A DNA stretch of 64,000 nucleotides, from assembly GCA_026168455.1 (NCBI GenBank), contig CM047431.1, positions 20,324,502 to 20,388,501 on the forward strand, in the 5' to 3' direction. The stretch's first letter is position 1, and the number at the start of each line of letters is the position of its first letter. The DNA comes from Theocolax elegans. Taxonomy: Eukaryota > Arthropoda > Insecta > Hymenoptera > Cerocephalidae. The notes under the pieces were generated by a model. The model was not told the origin of the DNA, made no database searches, and was given only the letters and a program-made list of their open reading frames with translations. The position numbers and the translations under genes were made by a program. Positions 23,152 to 34,487 of this stretch are shown piece by piece.

Positions 23152-23517
23152 TTATTTTATTTTTAAATTTTCGAATTTTTTAGTTAAATTATTTTTTATA
23201 TAACTTTCAATTAATACTACTCTAGTTGCTAATTGTACATGTTTTCCTTGAATAAATTGAATATTTTGTTCCGTTATTTCTCGAAAACTTATTAATTCAT
23301 GTTTTAGAAATCTATTTTGTTTTTCTAAAAGATCATTTTTATCTTTGATTGATTCTAAATGATTTTCCAAAATGTGTACCTTTTTAACTAATTTATCACA
23401 ATTTTTAGCAATAAATTCTAATCCTTCTTTATATTTTAATAATAATGATTCTTGATCTTCAATCTTTTCCGCGTTTTCCAACACTAAATCATTTAATTGA
23501 TATCTTAACGCGTGCAA
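23152..23517 (-). CDS. Gypsy-B leader ORF, coiled coil
   Basis: 121 codons between the 5' LTR and gag on the coding strand. Leu/Lys/Glu heptad-like pattern throughout (for example HILENHLESIKDKNDLLEKQ), no zinc finger. Either an extra protein ahead of gag or the true N-terminus of gag cut off by a frame break at 22704-23151; I cannot decide between these. Gypsy-A has only a 45-codon frame in this place. Confidence 0.5.
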   Translation of the reverse strand: MHALRYQLNDLVLENAEKIEDQESLLLKYKEGLEFIAKNCDKLVKKVHILENHLESIKDKNDLLEKQNRFLKHELISFREITEQNIQFIQGKHVQLATRVVLIESYIKNNLTKKFENLKIK

Positions 23518-23737
23518 ATTATTGTCAAAAATTGACGAATCATATCGATTTTAAATTTGTTTAATTATTATTTTTAATATTGGTATACCCTATGATTAAT
23601 TGCAAATACGTAATTCTACTTCTAAATTACAGTAGAAAATTTTGTACGTGTAAAATAAAATTTATCTAAGCATGTGTACTCAATTTTTACAGAATTTTTA
23701 TTTTACAAATATATTTATACGTAATTTGATTTTTATC

Positions 23738-23760
23738 AGGTCCCTGTCCGATCGCCATTT
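23738..23760 (-). other. Gypsy-B primer-binding site
   Basis: Minus strand, two bases after the 5' LTR: ATGGCGATCGGACAGGGA. Gypsy-A has a related TTGGCGATCCTGCC at the same place. The tRNA was not identified. Confidence 0.6.
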
Positions 23761-25023
23761 TGTGACGTGCCAACCTTTCTTTGGGTTTTACCGTTACTAT
23801 AGATTTTTGCTGCTTGTTATTAGATTAGATGTAAGTTAGGTACGAAACCATCTATGCATCTATATCTTGTTGCAGACTTATTAATCCTGGTTTTATGTGT
23901 AAATTGAGACACATTATATTAGCACACATTGGCTATTATAACTTGAGTGTGTATTTGAATGTATTAATTAGTGTATCTTTTGTATGTATTATATACATTT
24001 CTATCATCACGCATTGGGCCATAGAAACGGTAGTGTGTAATTTAATAATACTTAAATGAATAACTATAAATTTTTCATATATATATTTACAATATTTATT
24101 TATTTAATTTCATTACAAATCCTTATAATAAAAGGACTTGCACTAATAAAACTATGAAATTTAATGTTAATGCTACGAAGGCTTATATATCAATGAATTC
24201 TTGTATATAAATTTCCGTCCTTTATATACTATCTTTACCTCATTAGTACAAATCCTTTTTAACCATTTTTCGTTATATTTTACATCAACTTCGTATTTTG
24301 ATTTTTATATTAAATCATATTTTCTTTCTTATTTCTATATACATATAATATTATCTAAATTTCTAATTATTTACAAGAAATAATTGCATATTTATTTTTA
24401 TATCGTATGCATTTTTGTAATTACTTTTATTTCTATAATTTTTTTATTAATTCTATAACCTCACTTATTTCTACATTTAAAAATAATCTTAAATTCATTT
24501 TTTCTATTTACAATCGTTTTTTATTCTACTTATAAATTTCACTTTGTTTTTTACACAATTACAAAACTAAATATATTATAATTTCTATTAATTTTAAATG
24601 TACAAATATCTTCGCATACTGATTTTGCATAAACATATAATTTTTATAATTAATTTATGTTTTGCCGTAAAATTAAAAATTAAATTCTTTTTTATACATT
24701 TTAAATTGAATATTTGCATTAATTTTATTATGTAATAATATTCTATTTACAATTTAATATTTATTTAATTATAAAATATTTATTTTTAGTATAACTGCAA
24801 TTGCATTTTTATATTTCTAAATTTGCGCTTTAAATCGTGACGCGCTATAATTCTAGGAATTTACATGTTAGTCAATTTCAGCTGACAATATTCTTGTGGA
24901 TATTTACATTTCTATATAGTTCATTGGTCTTTCTAAGAAATCTATTTTGATGCCCTATATCCTCTTTATATAAAATTACGTATTTATTAAATAATTTAAT
25001 TATATGTAGTTATATACGTCACA
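23761..25023 (-). repeat. Gypsy-B 5' LTR
   Basis: Full-length partner of 15930-16957; starts and ends as TGTGACG/GTCACA. Holds no genes; any long frames inside are AT-rich noise. Confidence 0.9.
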
Positions 25024-25121
25024 AAAGATTATATTTTATTTACCGATCGATCAAACAACGTTGTTTAATTTTGTTGGGTCATGAAGATATCGAATTCTTC
25101 TGCTGACATCCCTGGATGATT

Positions 25122-25607
25122 TTAACTGTTGAGAAGTTCTTCAAGTTCATCCGTCGATGCTGGTGTTATTTTTTCTATTTCCTTTTCCTTAATTTTCTTT
25201 TCTAATTTTCTTATTTTTTCTTCCACTTTCTCTATCTCTTCACTTATAAATTTTCTTTTTTCTACTCTAGACGTTTGTGTAGGTACCGTTCTTGTTTTAA
25301 CTTTTCTTGTCTGTACGTAAGTACCATTGCATATTCTTGTAGAAAAACTGGTTACCCATTTATTTTTTTGGTGGATCAATCTTATGCATTTTTCATGATG
25401 ACGAAACCACTTCACTCCTTTATCACTTTCACAACTACTAGATGTTTGTGTTGAAGCTTCACAAGTAGCAATTTTCTCAGTATTTTGAGTGATATCTGGC
25501 ATTTTAACTTTTTCTTTGTAGATTCGTTTTTGGTTTGAACTTGACTGAATATGGAGACAGTTAAACTGAGACTGACAAGCCTGGGTTAAGAATAGTTTAC
25601 TTCTCAC
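25122..25607 (-). CDS. Gypsy-A extra ORF after integrase (STQT-rich plus coiled coil)
   Basis: 161 codons, open. If translation starts at the internal Met before PDITQNTEK it is 126 residues. Order: CEASTQTSSSC, a middle with HHEKCIRLIHQKNKW, repeated T-Q-T units (TYVQTRKVK, VPTQTSRVEKRK), then a strongly charged coiled coil (EKVEEKIRKLEKKIKEKEIE) and an acidic end DELEELLNS. The same order appears in Gypsy-B at 17190-17736. It lies between integrase and the 3' end, where env would be, but has no signal peptide or membrane span. I do not recognise it. That it stays open while pol has decayed may be chance. Confidence 0.6.
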   Translation of the reverse strand: MRSKLFLTQACQSQFNCLHIQSSSNQKRIYKEKVKMPDITQNTEKIATCEASTQTSSSCESDKGVKWFRHHEKCIRLIHQKNKWVTSFSTRICNGTYVQTRKVKTRTVPTQTSRVEKRKFISEEIEKVEEKIRKLEKKIKEKEIEKITPASTDELEELLNS

Positions 25608-25782
25608 CCTGTGTTTAAACCTCGTTGGTTGATTGACCTTTTGTTTTGATTTTCATAGTTACTAACACTCTTTTATTTTGTACCATTAAATTCGCTTTGA
25701 TTTGACAACTTTTAATTTATTCTATTATCTTCAGAAAAGTATTATGTATTATTTATTTTTTTTTTTACTTTGTTTTGTATTG

Positions 25783-26883
25783 TTAATTATTTTCAAAAAT
25801 ATTTTCAGATTCCTTTTCCATATAATATGGTTTCAATTGATTAATATGAAATTTTCCCCGTTCTAATTTCATTTTGTCATCGAATAACAAATAAGTGTCG
25901 GTTCCAAATTTATTGATTATTCTATATGGACCTTCGCATAGGTACATAAATTTCGCAAGTCGTTTTTCATTCTCATTTGATACATTTAATGCTTTAATTA
26001 ACACTAAATCGTTTATATTAAATTTATATATTTTTCTATTTACATTTTTGTTATTCGCTCTATTTATAATGAATTTATGCATTTTATCTTTTGCTTTAGC
26101 AATTTTATCCTCATAATCTTCTTTAATATTTATTGGATTCGATTTTAAACAATTATTCCAAAATCTTTCGCTTTTGATTAGAAATTGTAATTCTACTGGC
26201 GGAAAACCCGTAGTTTCATGATACGTATTATTTAATACATTTTCAACAGAATGGATTTCATTAGCCCATCCAGTATGCTTATTTAAAATCGATCTATATA
26301 TTCGACCTATTTCTCTATGAGATCGCTCTATAATATTTGATTGTGGGTGCCTTATACTTGAAAATATCATTTTAATATTTTGTTTTTTCAAATAATTTTC
26401 CCATTTAACACTCGTAAATTGTGACCCATGATCAGATATTATAGCTTTTGGTTTACCTATATCTATAATATATTTATTTATTTTATTTATCACAATTGCC
26501 ATATTTGCTTTTTTAATAAGATAAAGTACAACAAACTTACTAAAAACATCTATAGTGGATAAAATATAGCAAACTCCACTAGTTGATGGTATTAACGGAC
26601 CATAAAAATCAATGGATAACGGATCACCCGGTTTTTCAATTATTATTGGTTGTACTTCCTCTTTATATGATACAGTTAAACATTTAGTCCTTTGACAAAT
26701 ATCACACGTTTTTAACGTTGTTGCACATATTTTTCGCAATTTGGGAAAATAAAAATACTCCAAAATCATGAAATAAATTTTTCTTGGACCAACGGGTCCA
26801 TAATAAATATGTATATTTTGTATTAAATTAACTATAATACACTTTGGTATTACTATTTTATTTAAACCTACAGAAACTCTCAT
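25783..26883 (-). pseudogene. Gypsy-A integrase
   Basis: 366 codons open. Zinc domain partly spoiled: the position of the second His in HEFYGH of Gypsy-B reads Pro here (IHIYYGPVG), while CDICQ is intact. Triad: D in SIDFYGPL, D in IISDHGSQF, E in NIIERSHREIG. C-terminal domain with LVLIKALN and the CEGPYRIINKFG block, ending after KPYYMEK. The upstream join to RNase H is frame-broken. Confidence 0.85.
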
Positions 26884-26899
26884 TGCTTTCTATTTGTTT

Positions 26900-28383
26900 T
26901 TTAATTTTCAGACATAATTTATCTTCATTTTGTATATTAATTAAATCTTTAAAATTTTTTATCAATTCTTTGTCAATTGCATGTTTCATGATTGCTGCAA
27001 TAACAATTTCTGAGTTTTTTTATATTAAATTGATCATTTTCATTCATTCGACTTAAGTAGTCTGCAGCTGCATTTTTTACACCCGGTAGATATTCTAATT
27101 TAAAATCAATATCTTGGATCGATAAAATCCATCGTGTCAATCTTAAATTACCGAATTTGCTTTTCTGCAAAAAACTCAAAGCTTCATGATCAGTTCGAAT
27201 TACAAGCTCTCTAGTTCTTCTTAAAAATATATCTAATTTATGAATTATCCACACAATTGCAAGTAATTCTTTCCCAGTTGTGAAATAATTCTTTTCGCTC
27301 GATTTTAACGTACGGCTAATACAAGTTACTTCGCCCTCTTCATCAATTTGAGAAAGAATTCCGGCAACTGCTATGTCGCTCGCGTCCGTTGTTAGTATAA
27401 ACGGTTTATTAATATCAACTGTTTTTAAAATTACATTTTCATTAAAGAGACTCTTTATTTTGTTAAAAGCTTATAAATGCTCTTCTTTCCAAATAAATTT
27501 TACATCTTTTTTCAATAAATTTAACAATGGAACAGTCTCTTGGGCATAATTCTTAGCAAATTTCGAATAAAAAATAACAAAACCCAAGAAACCTTGCAAT
27601 TCTTTTACATTTTTAGATACTTTAAAATTCTTGATATTTTGTAATGATATTTCCCTTATATGTAATGATATTTCCCAAAAATTTAATTTCTTTTTGTACA
27701 AAATTTGATTTCTTAAAATTTAACCTTAAATTGGCTTTTATTAATCTGTTAAATAATATTCCGAGATGCATCAAATGCTCTTCAAATGTTTAAGAAAAAA
27801 CAAACAAATCGTCTACAAACGTTAATAGAAAATCATTTAATCCCGTTATGACTTTATCTAATCCCCTCAAAAGAGCTGCACTGCTAATTTTTATTCCAAA
27901 TGGAACTACATTATATTCATATACCTTATTATCGCATATAAATGCAGTGTATTGTTTACTATCTTCTACTAAAGGAATTTGGTTAAAACTAGCCGTCATG
28001 TCAAAACTAGACATCCATACATGATTTTTACATCGTGCTAATACTTCTTCTATTCCTGGAGGAGATTCGTAGTCATTCTTTAAATCTAAATTTAAATTTC
28101 TGGCATCTAAACATATTCTAATAGAACCATCTTTTTTAGGTACAATAACACATGGATTTATGAAATTACTATTTGATCTACGAATTATACTTTGTTCTAA
28201 CATTTTGTTTACTTCCATGCTTACTTGTTCTCGGTATTTAATCGGTATCGGGTATGGTTTTTTATAATACTCATAATTATTTTTTAGTATTAATTTGTAT
28301 TTAAATTTATGCAATAATCCAGGGCTTTCTTGAAAAATATCTTTATAGTATGTTATAACTTCTTTTAATTTCAATTTTTGCAT
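26900..28383 (-). pseudogene. Gypsy-A reverse transcriptase and RNase H, broken
   Basis: 28383-27790: RT with KPYPIPIKYRE, the INPCVIVPKKDGSIRICLDA block and LLTFVDDLFVFS (FVDD in place of YxDD). 27701-27471: thumb region with ELQGFLGF. 27254-26973: RNase H C-terminal part (IRTDHEALSFL, YLPGVKNAAADYLSR). 27255-27470 reads as the RNase H N-terminal part in another frame. Several stops and shifts; not functional. Confidence 0.85.
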
Positions 28384-28458
28384 ATCATTTATTTGATTAC
28401 ATAAAGCAATTTTCTCGTCAATATCGACGGTTTTTATATTATAATCTTGAAAATCTTC

Positions 28459-29163
28459 TTATTTTGAATTTTCCTCAATTTTATAACTTTTAACTTTTTC
28501 ATCCCGATTATCATATTGAATGGTTAAGGATTCGTATTCATTTTTATTTATTAATTTTGAGTTATAAGATATTTTACTTGTTACCTTCCCTGTTTCAAAA
28601 GTAATTTGTTCTTTTTTAGTATTCATACACATTTTTAATTCTTTTTGAGTATCATACCCGATAATACATGATTTAACTAATTTCGGTATAATTAAGAAAA
28701 TTATTTGTGTTTTTAAATTATTTATTTTAACATTTGCTAATATTTGCTTATTTATTCGCGTAGATTTTAAACCGGTAGCATCTTTTATAATTTTGCCGGA
28801 CATTGGTAAAGTAGGAATCTTTTCTAATGATTGCATGTTTTTTATATAAAATTCTTCTGAAATACAAGTAACTTCACTACCTGTATCAATTAAAGCGTTA
28901 ATTTCAATATTTTCAATTTTAATTTTAATTTCTGGACAAGTAATAACATTATTATTTTCAAATTCTTTATTATTATTATCCGGTTCAATATCGTAAATTA
29001 GATCTTTACGTGGATCTTCATATATCGTATTTATCATAAAATTTTCTTTATTTATTTTTTCAATTGTATTCAATTTTTGAGTTGAGTCATTATTTTTCCC
29101 TGCAGTTGCATTTTCATTAATTTTTAAAGGGGTTTCCGAATTGGACAATACAACTCCTTTTAG
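28459..29163 (-). pseudogene. Gypsy-A protease domain
   Basis: Frame entered by a -1 shift at 29163-29169. Linker rich in Asn/Lys, then INALIDTGSEVTCIS (active site) and a GKIIKDATGLKS block, the same spacing as Gypsy-B. Ends with a stop before the RT frame. Confidence 0.8.
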
Positions 29164-29169
29164 TTTCCC
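29104..29169 (-). promoter_or_regulatory. -1 ribosomal frameshift signal, Gypsy-A gag/pro
   Basis: Minus strand: GGGAAAC (29169-29163) in the slippery phase, then gag stop TAA. After a 7-base spacer, AGTTGTATT (29155-29147) can pair with AATGCAACT (29112-29104), 9 bp with one wobble. Same layout as Gypsy-B with a weaker stem. Confidence 0.65.
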
Positions 29170-29365
29170 TGATTATATACTCTACTAGTTTTTTCATTTT
29201 GAATATCATTCGAATTATGTATATCTGCTATAGCTTCAATTTTATCATAATCGTTATCAGTCTGTTCAATTAATTTTTTATTCTCCGATCCTTGTTTAAC
29301 AATACATTTTTTATTTTTATATGTTTGTATAGAATTAGTCATGGGCGTACTATTTCTTTGATAAC
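29160..29365 (-). pseudogene. Gypsy-A gag, C-terminal part (split by copia)
   Basis: 60-codon frame with basic/Asn-rich content ending YNQGN and the frameshift site. Joins gag at 34488-34923 once the copia element and its ataac duplication are removed. Confidence 0.7.
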
Positions 29366-29663
29366 TATTGGAATATGTGTATTAAATATATACTCTATAT
29401 ACAAAAACACATTGATAGAATACGAAGTAAAGTAATAAATCATTATATAGACTTACAATCTAAAAAGGATCTTTGTTACATACCGAAATACTATTTTATG
29501 TTTACTTCTAAGGCGATAGCCGTTCAGCCCGTATGCACTAGCTTAGTTAGTTCGAGTCAACCAATCTGATGAGAAAGACCTCTCAGCCTTCCTTAGGTTT
29601 TAAATAAAGATTATAAGTTGCATTTTATAAAACTCTATTTTATTTCATTGCCCATTTCCAATA
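29366..29663 (+). repeat. Copia 5' LTR
   Basis: 298 bp; contains AATAAAG near its 3' part, consistent with polyadenylation. Confidence 0.95.
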
Positions 29664-29683
29664 GGTTATGGGCCCAGTGAACG
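29664..29683 (+). other. Copia primer-binding site
   Basis: GGTTATGGGCCCAGTGAACG directly after the LTR; Drosophila copia primes from an internal (half) initiator tRNA-Met with a very similar site. Confidence 0.8.
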
Positions 29684-29860
29684 TCTTTTAGTTTTTTTTT
29701 TAATTACAATTGATTTAATTTTTTTATTATTAATAAGTGTAAAATAAGAATACAGTTATATTAAACAGTTATTAATTAGTGTAATTAGTTTAAAGTTTAT
29801 AAAATAAAATTTAGGCTATTAAAAATTTAAAAAGTTAAGTGTCTAGTATTTTCATTTTAA

Positions 29861-32584
29861 GTGACAATGGAGGACATAAAAACAAAAAGAAACATTAAAG
29901 TTTTTGATGGTGAAAAGTGTAGTGTGTGGACATTTAGAATTCGTGCAATTTTAACTGAATATGATGTAATAAAAGTTATTGACAATGCGATTCCCGAAAT
30001 AGTGACTGAAGAGTGGAAAAAGGCAGAGAGGACTGCAAAAAGTTTAATTGTTGAATATTTAGCCGATTCTTTTCTTGGATTTGCTAAAGCAGATTTTACA
30101 GCGAGACAAATTATAGCTGATCTCGATAAAATTTATGAAAGAAAAAATCTTGCAACTCAATTGGCCCTACGCAAGAAATTACTTTTATTAAAATTAGAAG
30201 GAGATACATCTTTAATAAAACATTTTACAATTTTTGAAGAATTAATTATGGAGTTAATAGCAGCAGGTGCAAAATTGGAAGAAACGGATAAAGTGTCACA
30301 TCTTTTGCTGACTTTACCTACATCTTACGATGGTGTAATTACGGCAATTGAAACATTATCTGAAGATAATTTAACTCTTGCATTTGTAAAAACAAGGCTT
30401 CTAGACCATGAGGTTAAATTGAAATCAGAGAGTCGTGATACGAGTGCAAAAGTTCTTCACGCCGAACAAATGTTTAATAAAAAGAAAAAATTTAAACATT
30501 TTAAAGCTAAAAATAGCAATCAATTTTATAATCATAAAAATAACAATTATAAAGGAAAGAAAAATAAATTTATGATTAAATGTCGATCATGTGGACGAAA
30601 AGGACACAAGTCTTATAATTGTTTTTACAAGAAAAATGATAACTCAGTAAAGACAATCCAAACTGCTATTAGTGATGAGAATTCTTTTGCATTTATGGCT
30701 GGTGATTTAAATTTTACATCAAGTGAAAAAACAACATTTATTCTGGATTCAGGAGCATCAGATCATCTAGTTAATAATGAAGATTTATTGCATGATATTG
30801 TGGAATTGTCACCTCCAATAAAAATATCTGTGGCGAAGAATGAAACTTTTATAACTGCAAGAAAGAAAGGCTCTGTTCACGTTACAAGTGATGAAGGAAT
30901 TGAAGGAGTTGTAGAAAACGTTCTCTACTGTCCTGATGTACCGCACAATTTGCTGTCCGTACGAAAAATTCAGCAAACAGGAGCAGTTGTAATTTTTCAT
31001 CCACATGGAGTGGAGAATAAAAAGGGTAGTATGAGTATTAAATGTAAACCTTTAAATAATCTTATAGTTATTAAATTTTTGGTTAAAAATAATAAGCAAA
31101 GTAGTAATTTGTTATGTAAAACTTTAATTAATGGTAATTACAGTTTATGGCACAAACGATTGGGTCACATTAGTAAAACTAAATTTTTAGAATTAAAAAA
31201 TAAATTAATGGTAAATGATTTTAATTTAATAAATAAAGTAATACCAAATGATGATTTATGTGAAGCTTGTATAAATGGTAAACAAGCAAGATTACCTTTT
31301 AAAAAGGAAAAAGATAAAAATCATATTAAGCGACCATTATTTATTGTACACTCTGATGTGTGTGGACCAATTACTCCTTCTACAGTTGATAATAAAAATT
31401 ACTTTGTACTTTTTATTGATGAATTTACGCATTACACAGTTACTTATTTAATTACTTACAAATCAGAAGTATTTTCTGCATTCAAAGATTTTATTGCAAA
31501 AAGTGAAACTCATTTTAATTTAAAATTAGTACATTTATACTGCGATAATGGCAGAGAGTACTTATCAAATGAAATGAAAAACTTTTGTATAGAAAAAGGT
31601 ATTACGTATCACTTAACAGTTCCACGAACTCCGCAATTAAATGGTGTTTCAGAACGCATGGTAAGAACAGTAACAGAAAAAGCGAGAACAATGATAAGCG
31701 ATGCATGCTTAGAAAAAAATTTTTGGGATGAAGCAATTCTTACTGCTACCTATTTAATTAATTTAACACCTACTAAAGCACTAAAGTGCAATAAAACACC
31801 ATTTGAAATGTGGCATGATAAAAAGCCAAAGTTAAAATTTTTAAAGGTTTTTGGTTCAACTGTTTATATTCATAATAAAGTAAGGAAAACTAAATTTGAT
31901 GATAAATCGTGAAAAGGTATATTGATTGGCTATGAACCAAATGGATATAAAGTGTGGGACGTGGAAACTGGTAAATTCTCAACTGTAAGAGATGTAATAG
32001 TTGATGAAATAAACTACATTAAATCGAGGCCCACGATGAAACTTGTAGGGGTTAATAATGACAACCACCTTTTAAGAACTGATTTATTAAATACAAATAA
32101 AAAATCAGTAGCCAAGTTGCATAAATCTGATGATAAAAAATCAGATGATTTATTTGGGATCGATAAATCTGATAAATATAAATCAGATAAAAATAATAAA
32201 AATGAAAAATGTAGTAATAATAAAAATACTGAAGAAAGTAACAAAGTAATAATACCTTTATTAAAAACAAATGAGTCTTTATCGAATAATGATAATAATA
32301 AATCTGAAAATGTACAAGTAAACTTTGAACCTAGAAGAAGTGATAGAATTAAAAATTGTCCTCGTATTTCTTATGATGAAACTGATATGCCAAATGATTT
32401 TCTAATGTGTGCTCAGTCGATACTATATAAAATTCCTACTTCATTCCAAGATATTGAAAATAGTAATGATAAAATTAAATGGGAACAAGCTGTAAAAGAT
32501 GAAATAAATTCTCATATAATTAACAATACTTGGACTTTAGTTGAAAAACCAAATAATAAGAACATTGTAAAAAAAAAAGTGTAA
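29861..32584 (+). pseudogene. Copia gag-protease-integrase
   Basis: One frame from ATG 29861, interrupted by TGA at 31910-31912 and resuming in the same frame to 32584. Gag, residues 1-205; zinc knuckle CRSCGRKGHKSYNC near 240; protease FILDSGASDHLV near 290; integrase with HKRLGH and CEACINGK, then D in HSDVCGPI, D in YCDNGREYL, E in GVSERMVRTV. The part after the stop is a Lys/Asp/Asn-rich linker and the start of the RT domain (WEQAVKDEI). At about 32570 an A-run coincides with loss of frame. Typical copia order (integrase before RT). Confidence 0.95.
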
Positions 32585-32588
32585 AAGT

Positions 32589-33956
32589 GATGAATTTGGA
32601 AATCCGATAAGATATAAAGCTCGCCTTGTTGCTCGTGGTTTTAGTTAAGAATATTAAATTGATTATAATGAAACGTTTGCACCAGTTGCAAGGATTTCAA
32701 GTTTTAGATTTTTAATTGCTTTTGCAAATCAATTTAATCTATTAATTCATCACATGGATGTTAAAACTGCGTTTTTAAATGGAATATTAAAAGAAGAAAT
32801 TTACATGAAAGTTCCTGATGGTATTAAATGTAACAGTAATCAAGTTTGTAAATTAAATAAAGCAATTTATGGACTGAAACAGGGAGCAAGGTGTTGGTTC
32901 GAAGTTTTTGTACAAACACTTTTAAAAATAAATCTTCGAAATTCATCAGTTGATCAATGTATTTATATTTTAGATAAAGGAAATATAAGAGAAAATATTT
33001 ATGTTGTTCTTTATGTTGATGATGTAATAATCATTACAGCTAACAATGAAAATATGAACAATTTTAAAAATTATTTAATGAATAAATTTTCTATGACAGA
33101 TTTAAAAGAAATTAAATTTTTTATTGGAATAAAAATCGAAAGGCTAAAGAACATAATAACATTAGACCAGAGTGCTTATATAAAAGTAGTTTTAAACAAA
33201 TTTAATATGGCTGATTGTAAACCTGTAAGTACACCTCTTCCAAGTAAAATAGATTACGAATCTTTAAATTCTGAAGAGAAAATTAATGCACCTTGTCGAA
33301 ATCTTATTGGATGTTTAATGTATTTAATGATTAGCACACGACCCGATTTGAGTATATCGGTTAATATTTTAAGCAGATACTCCAATAAAAATAATAAAGA
33401 ACTTTGGCAAAATTTAAAAAGAGTTTTAAGATATTTAAAAGGTTCAATTAAAATAAAATTATTTTATGTTCAAGGTGAATTTAATAAGATTTTGAGTAGT
33501 TACGTTGATTCTGATTGGGGAGGTAGTGATAAAGATAGAAAAAGTACTGTAGGATATTTGTTGAAATTATTTGAAAGATGTACTATATATTGGAATACAA
33601 AAAGACAAACATCAGTTGCAGCCTCGTCTACAGAAGCTGAATATATGGCTCTTTATGAATCTGTTAGAGAAGCACTCTGGCTAAAATCTTTAGCAAAAAG
33701 TATTAATATCGATATGTTTGAACCAATAATTATTTATGAAGATAATAATGGATGTATAAGTATTGCTAATAATCCAACTAATCACAAAAGATCGAAACAC
33801 ATCGATATTAAGTATCATTTTTCTAGAGAACAAATAGAAAAGAATGTAATCAAACTTAAATATATTCCTATAGGTAATCAAATAGCTGATGCCTTGACGA
33901 AGTCGTTGCCTGCACCGAAGTTTTTGGAATTCAGAGCAGCCATGGGATTAAAATAA
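32589..33956 (+). pseudogene. Copia reverse transcriptase and RNase H
   Basis: Continues in another frame: RYKARLVARGFS, two in-frame TAA (32646, 32655), NETFAPVARISS, HHMDVKTAFLNG, AIYGLKQGARCW, VLYVDDVIII (YVDD catalytic motif), then RNase H with SYVDSDWGG, SSTEAEYMAL, IYEDNNGCI, KHIDIKYHF and ADALTKSLP. 33956 is the natural stop. Both TAA are single-base changes from plausible Gln and Leu codons. Confidence 0.95.
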
Positions 33957-34177
33957 TTTTTTTGTTTAAATTAAATGTTTGAATAATGATACATGTTCTA
34001 CAGAATTGGTCTGATTAGGTTTTTCTGGGTTTCCCTAAGCCTTCGCAACAAATGTTGGGCCAAATGTATTTCCCAGAGAATCTTAAGGAAGGTTTGAGTT
34101 ATTGTCAATTATAATTAAAAATATATATATATATATGATACTGTAAAAATGTATAACAGTTTATAAACCAATGTATT

Positions 34178-34189
34178 TTTGAGGAGGCG
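34178..34189 (+). other. Copia polypurine tract
   Basis: TTTGAGGAGGCG directly before the 3' LTR. Confidence 0.75.
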
Positions 34190-34487
34190 TATTGGAATAT
34201 GTGTATTAAATATATACTCTATATACAAAAACACATTGATAGAATACGAAGTAAAGTAATAAATCATTATATAGACTTACATTCTAAAAAGGATCTTTGT
34301 TACATACCGAAATACTATTTTATGTTTACTTCTAAGGCGATAGCCGTTCAGCCCGTATGCACTAGCTTAGTTAGTTCGAGTCAACCAATCTGATGAGAAA
34401 GACCTCTCAGCCTTCCTTAGGTTTTAAATAAAGATTATAAGTTGCATTTTATAAAACTCTATTTTATTTCATTGCCCATTTCCAATA
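34190..34487 (+). repeat. Copia 3' LTR
   Basis: 298 bp, one mismatch from the 5' LTR. Confidence 0.95.

Larger units (their letters stand above)
15930..25023 (-). mobile_element. Gypsy-B: Ty3/gypsy LTR retrotransposon nested in Gypsy-A
   Basis: LTRs 15930-16957 (3') and 23761-25023 (5'), TGTGACG...GTCACA, flanked by the 4-bp duplication aaag (15926-15929 and 25024-25027). Genes on the minus strand: leader ORF, gag, protease, RT/RNase H, integrase, extra ORF. The LTRs look very alike apart from an indel of about 235 bp, so insertion is younger than Gypsy-A's. Protein motifs are clearly related to Gypsy-A's. Confidence 0.9.
29366..34487 (+). mobile_element. Ty1/copia LTR retrotransposon, complete, young
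   Basis: LTRs 29366-29663 and 34190-34487 (298 bp each) with ends TATTGGAA...TTCCAATA, and duplication ataac at 29361-29365 and 34488-34492. I find one mismatch between the LTRs (A/T in CTTACAATCT versus CTTACATTCT). Inserted in Gypsy-A gag, opposite orientation. Gag-pol is a single frame apart from four damages. Confidence 0.95.
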
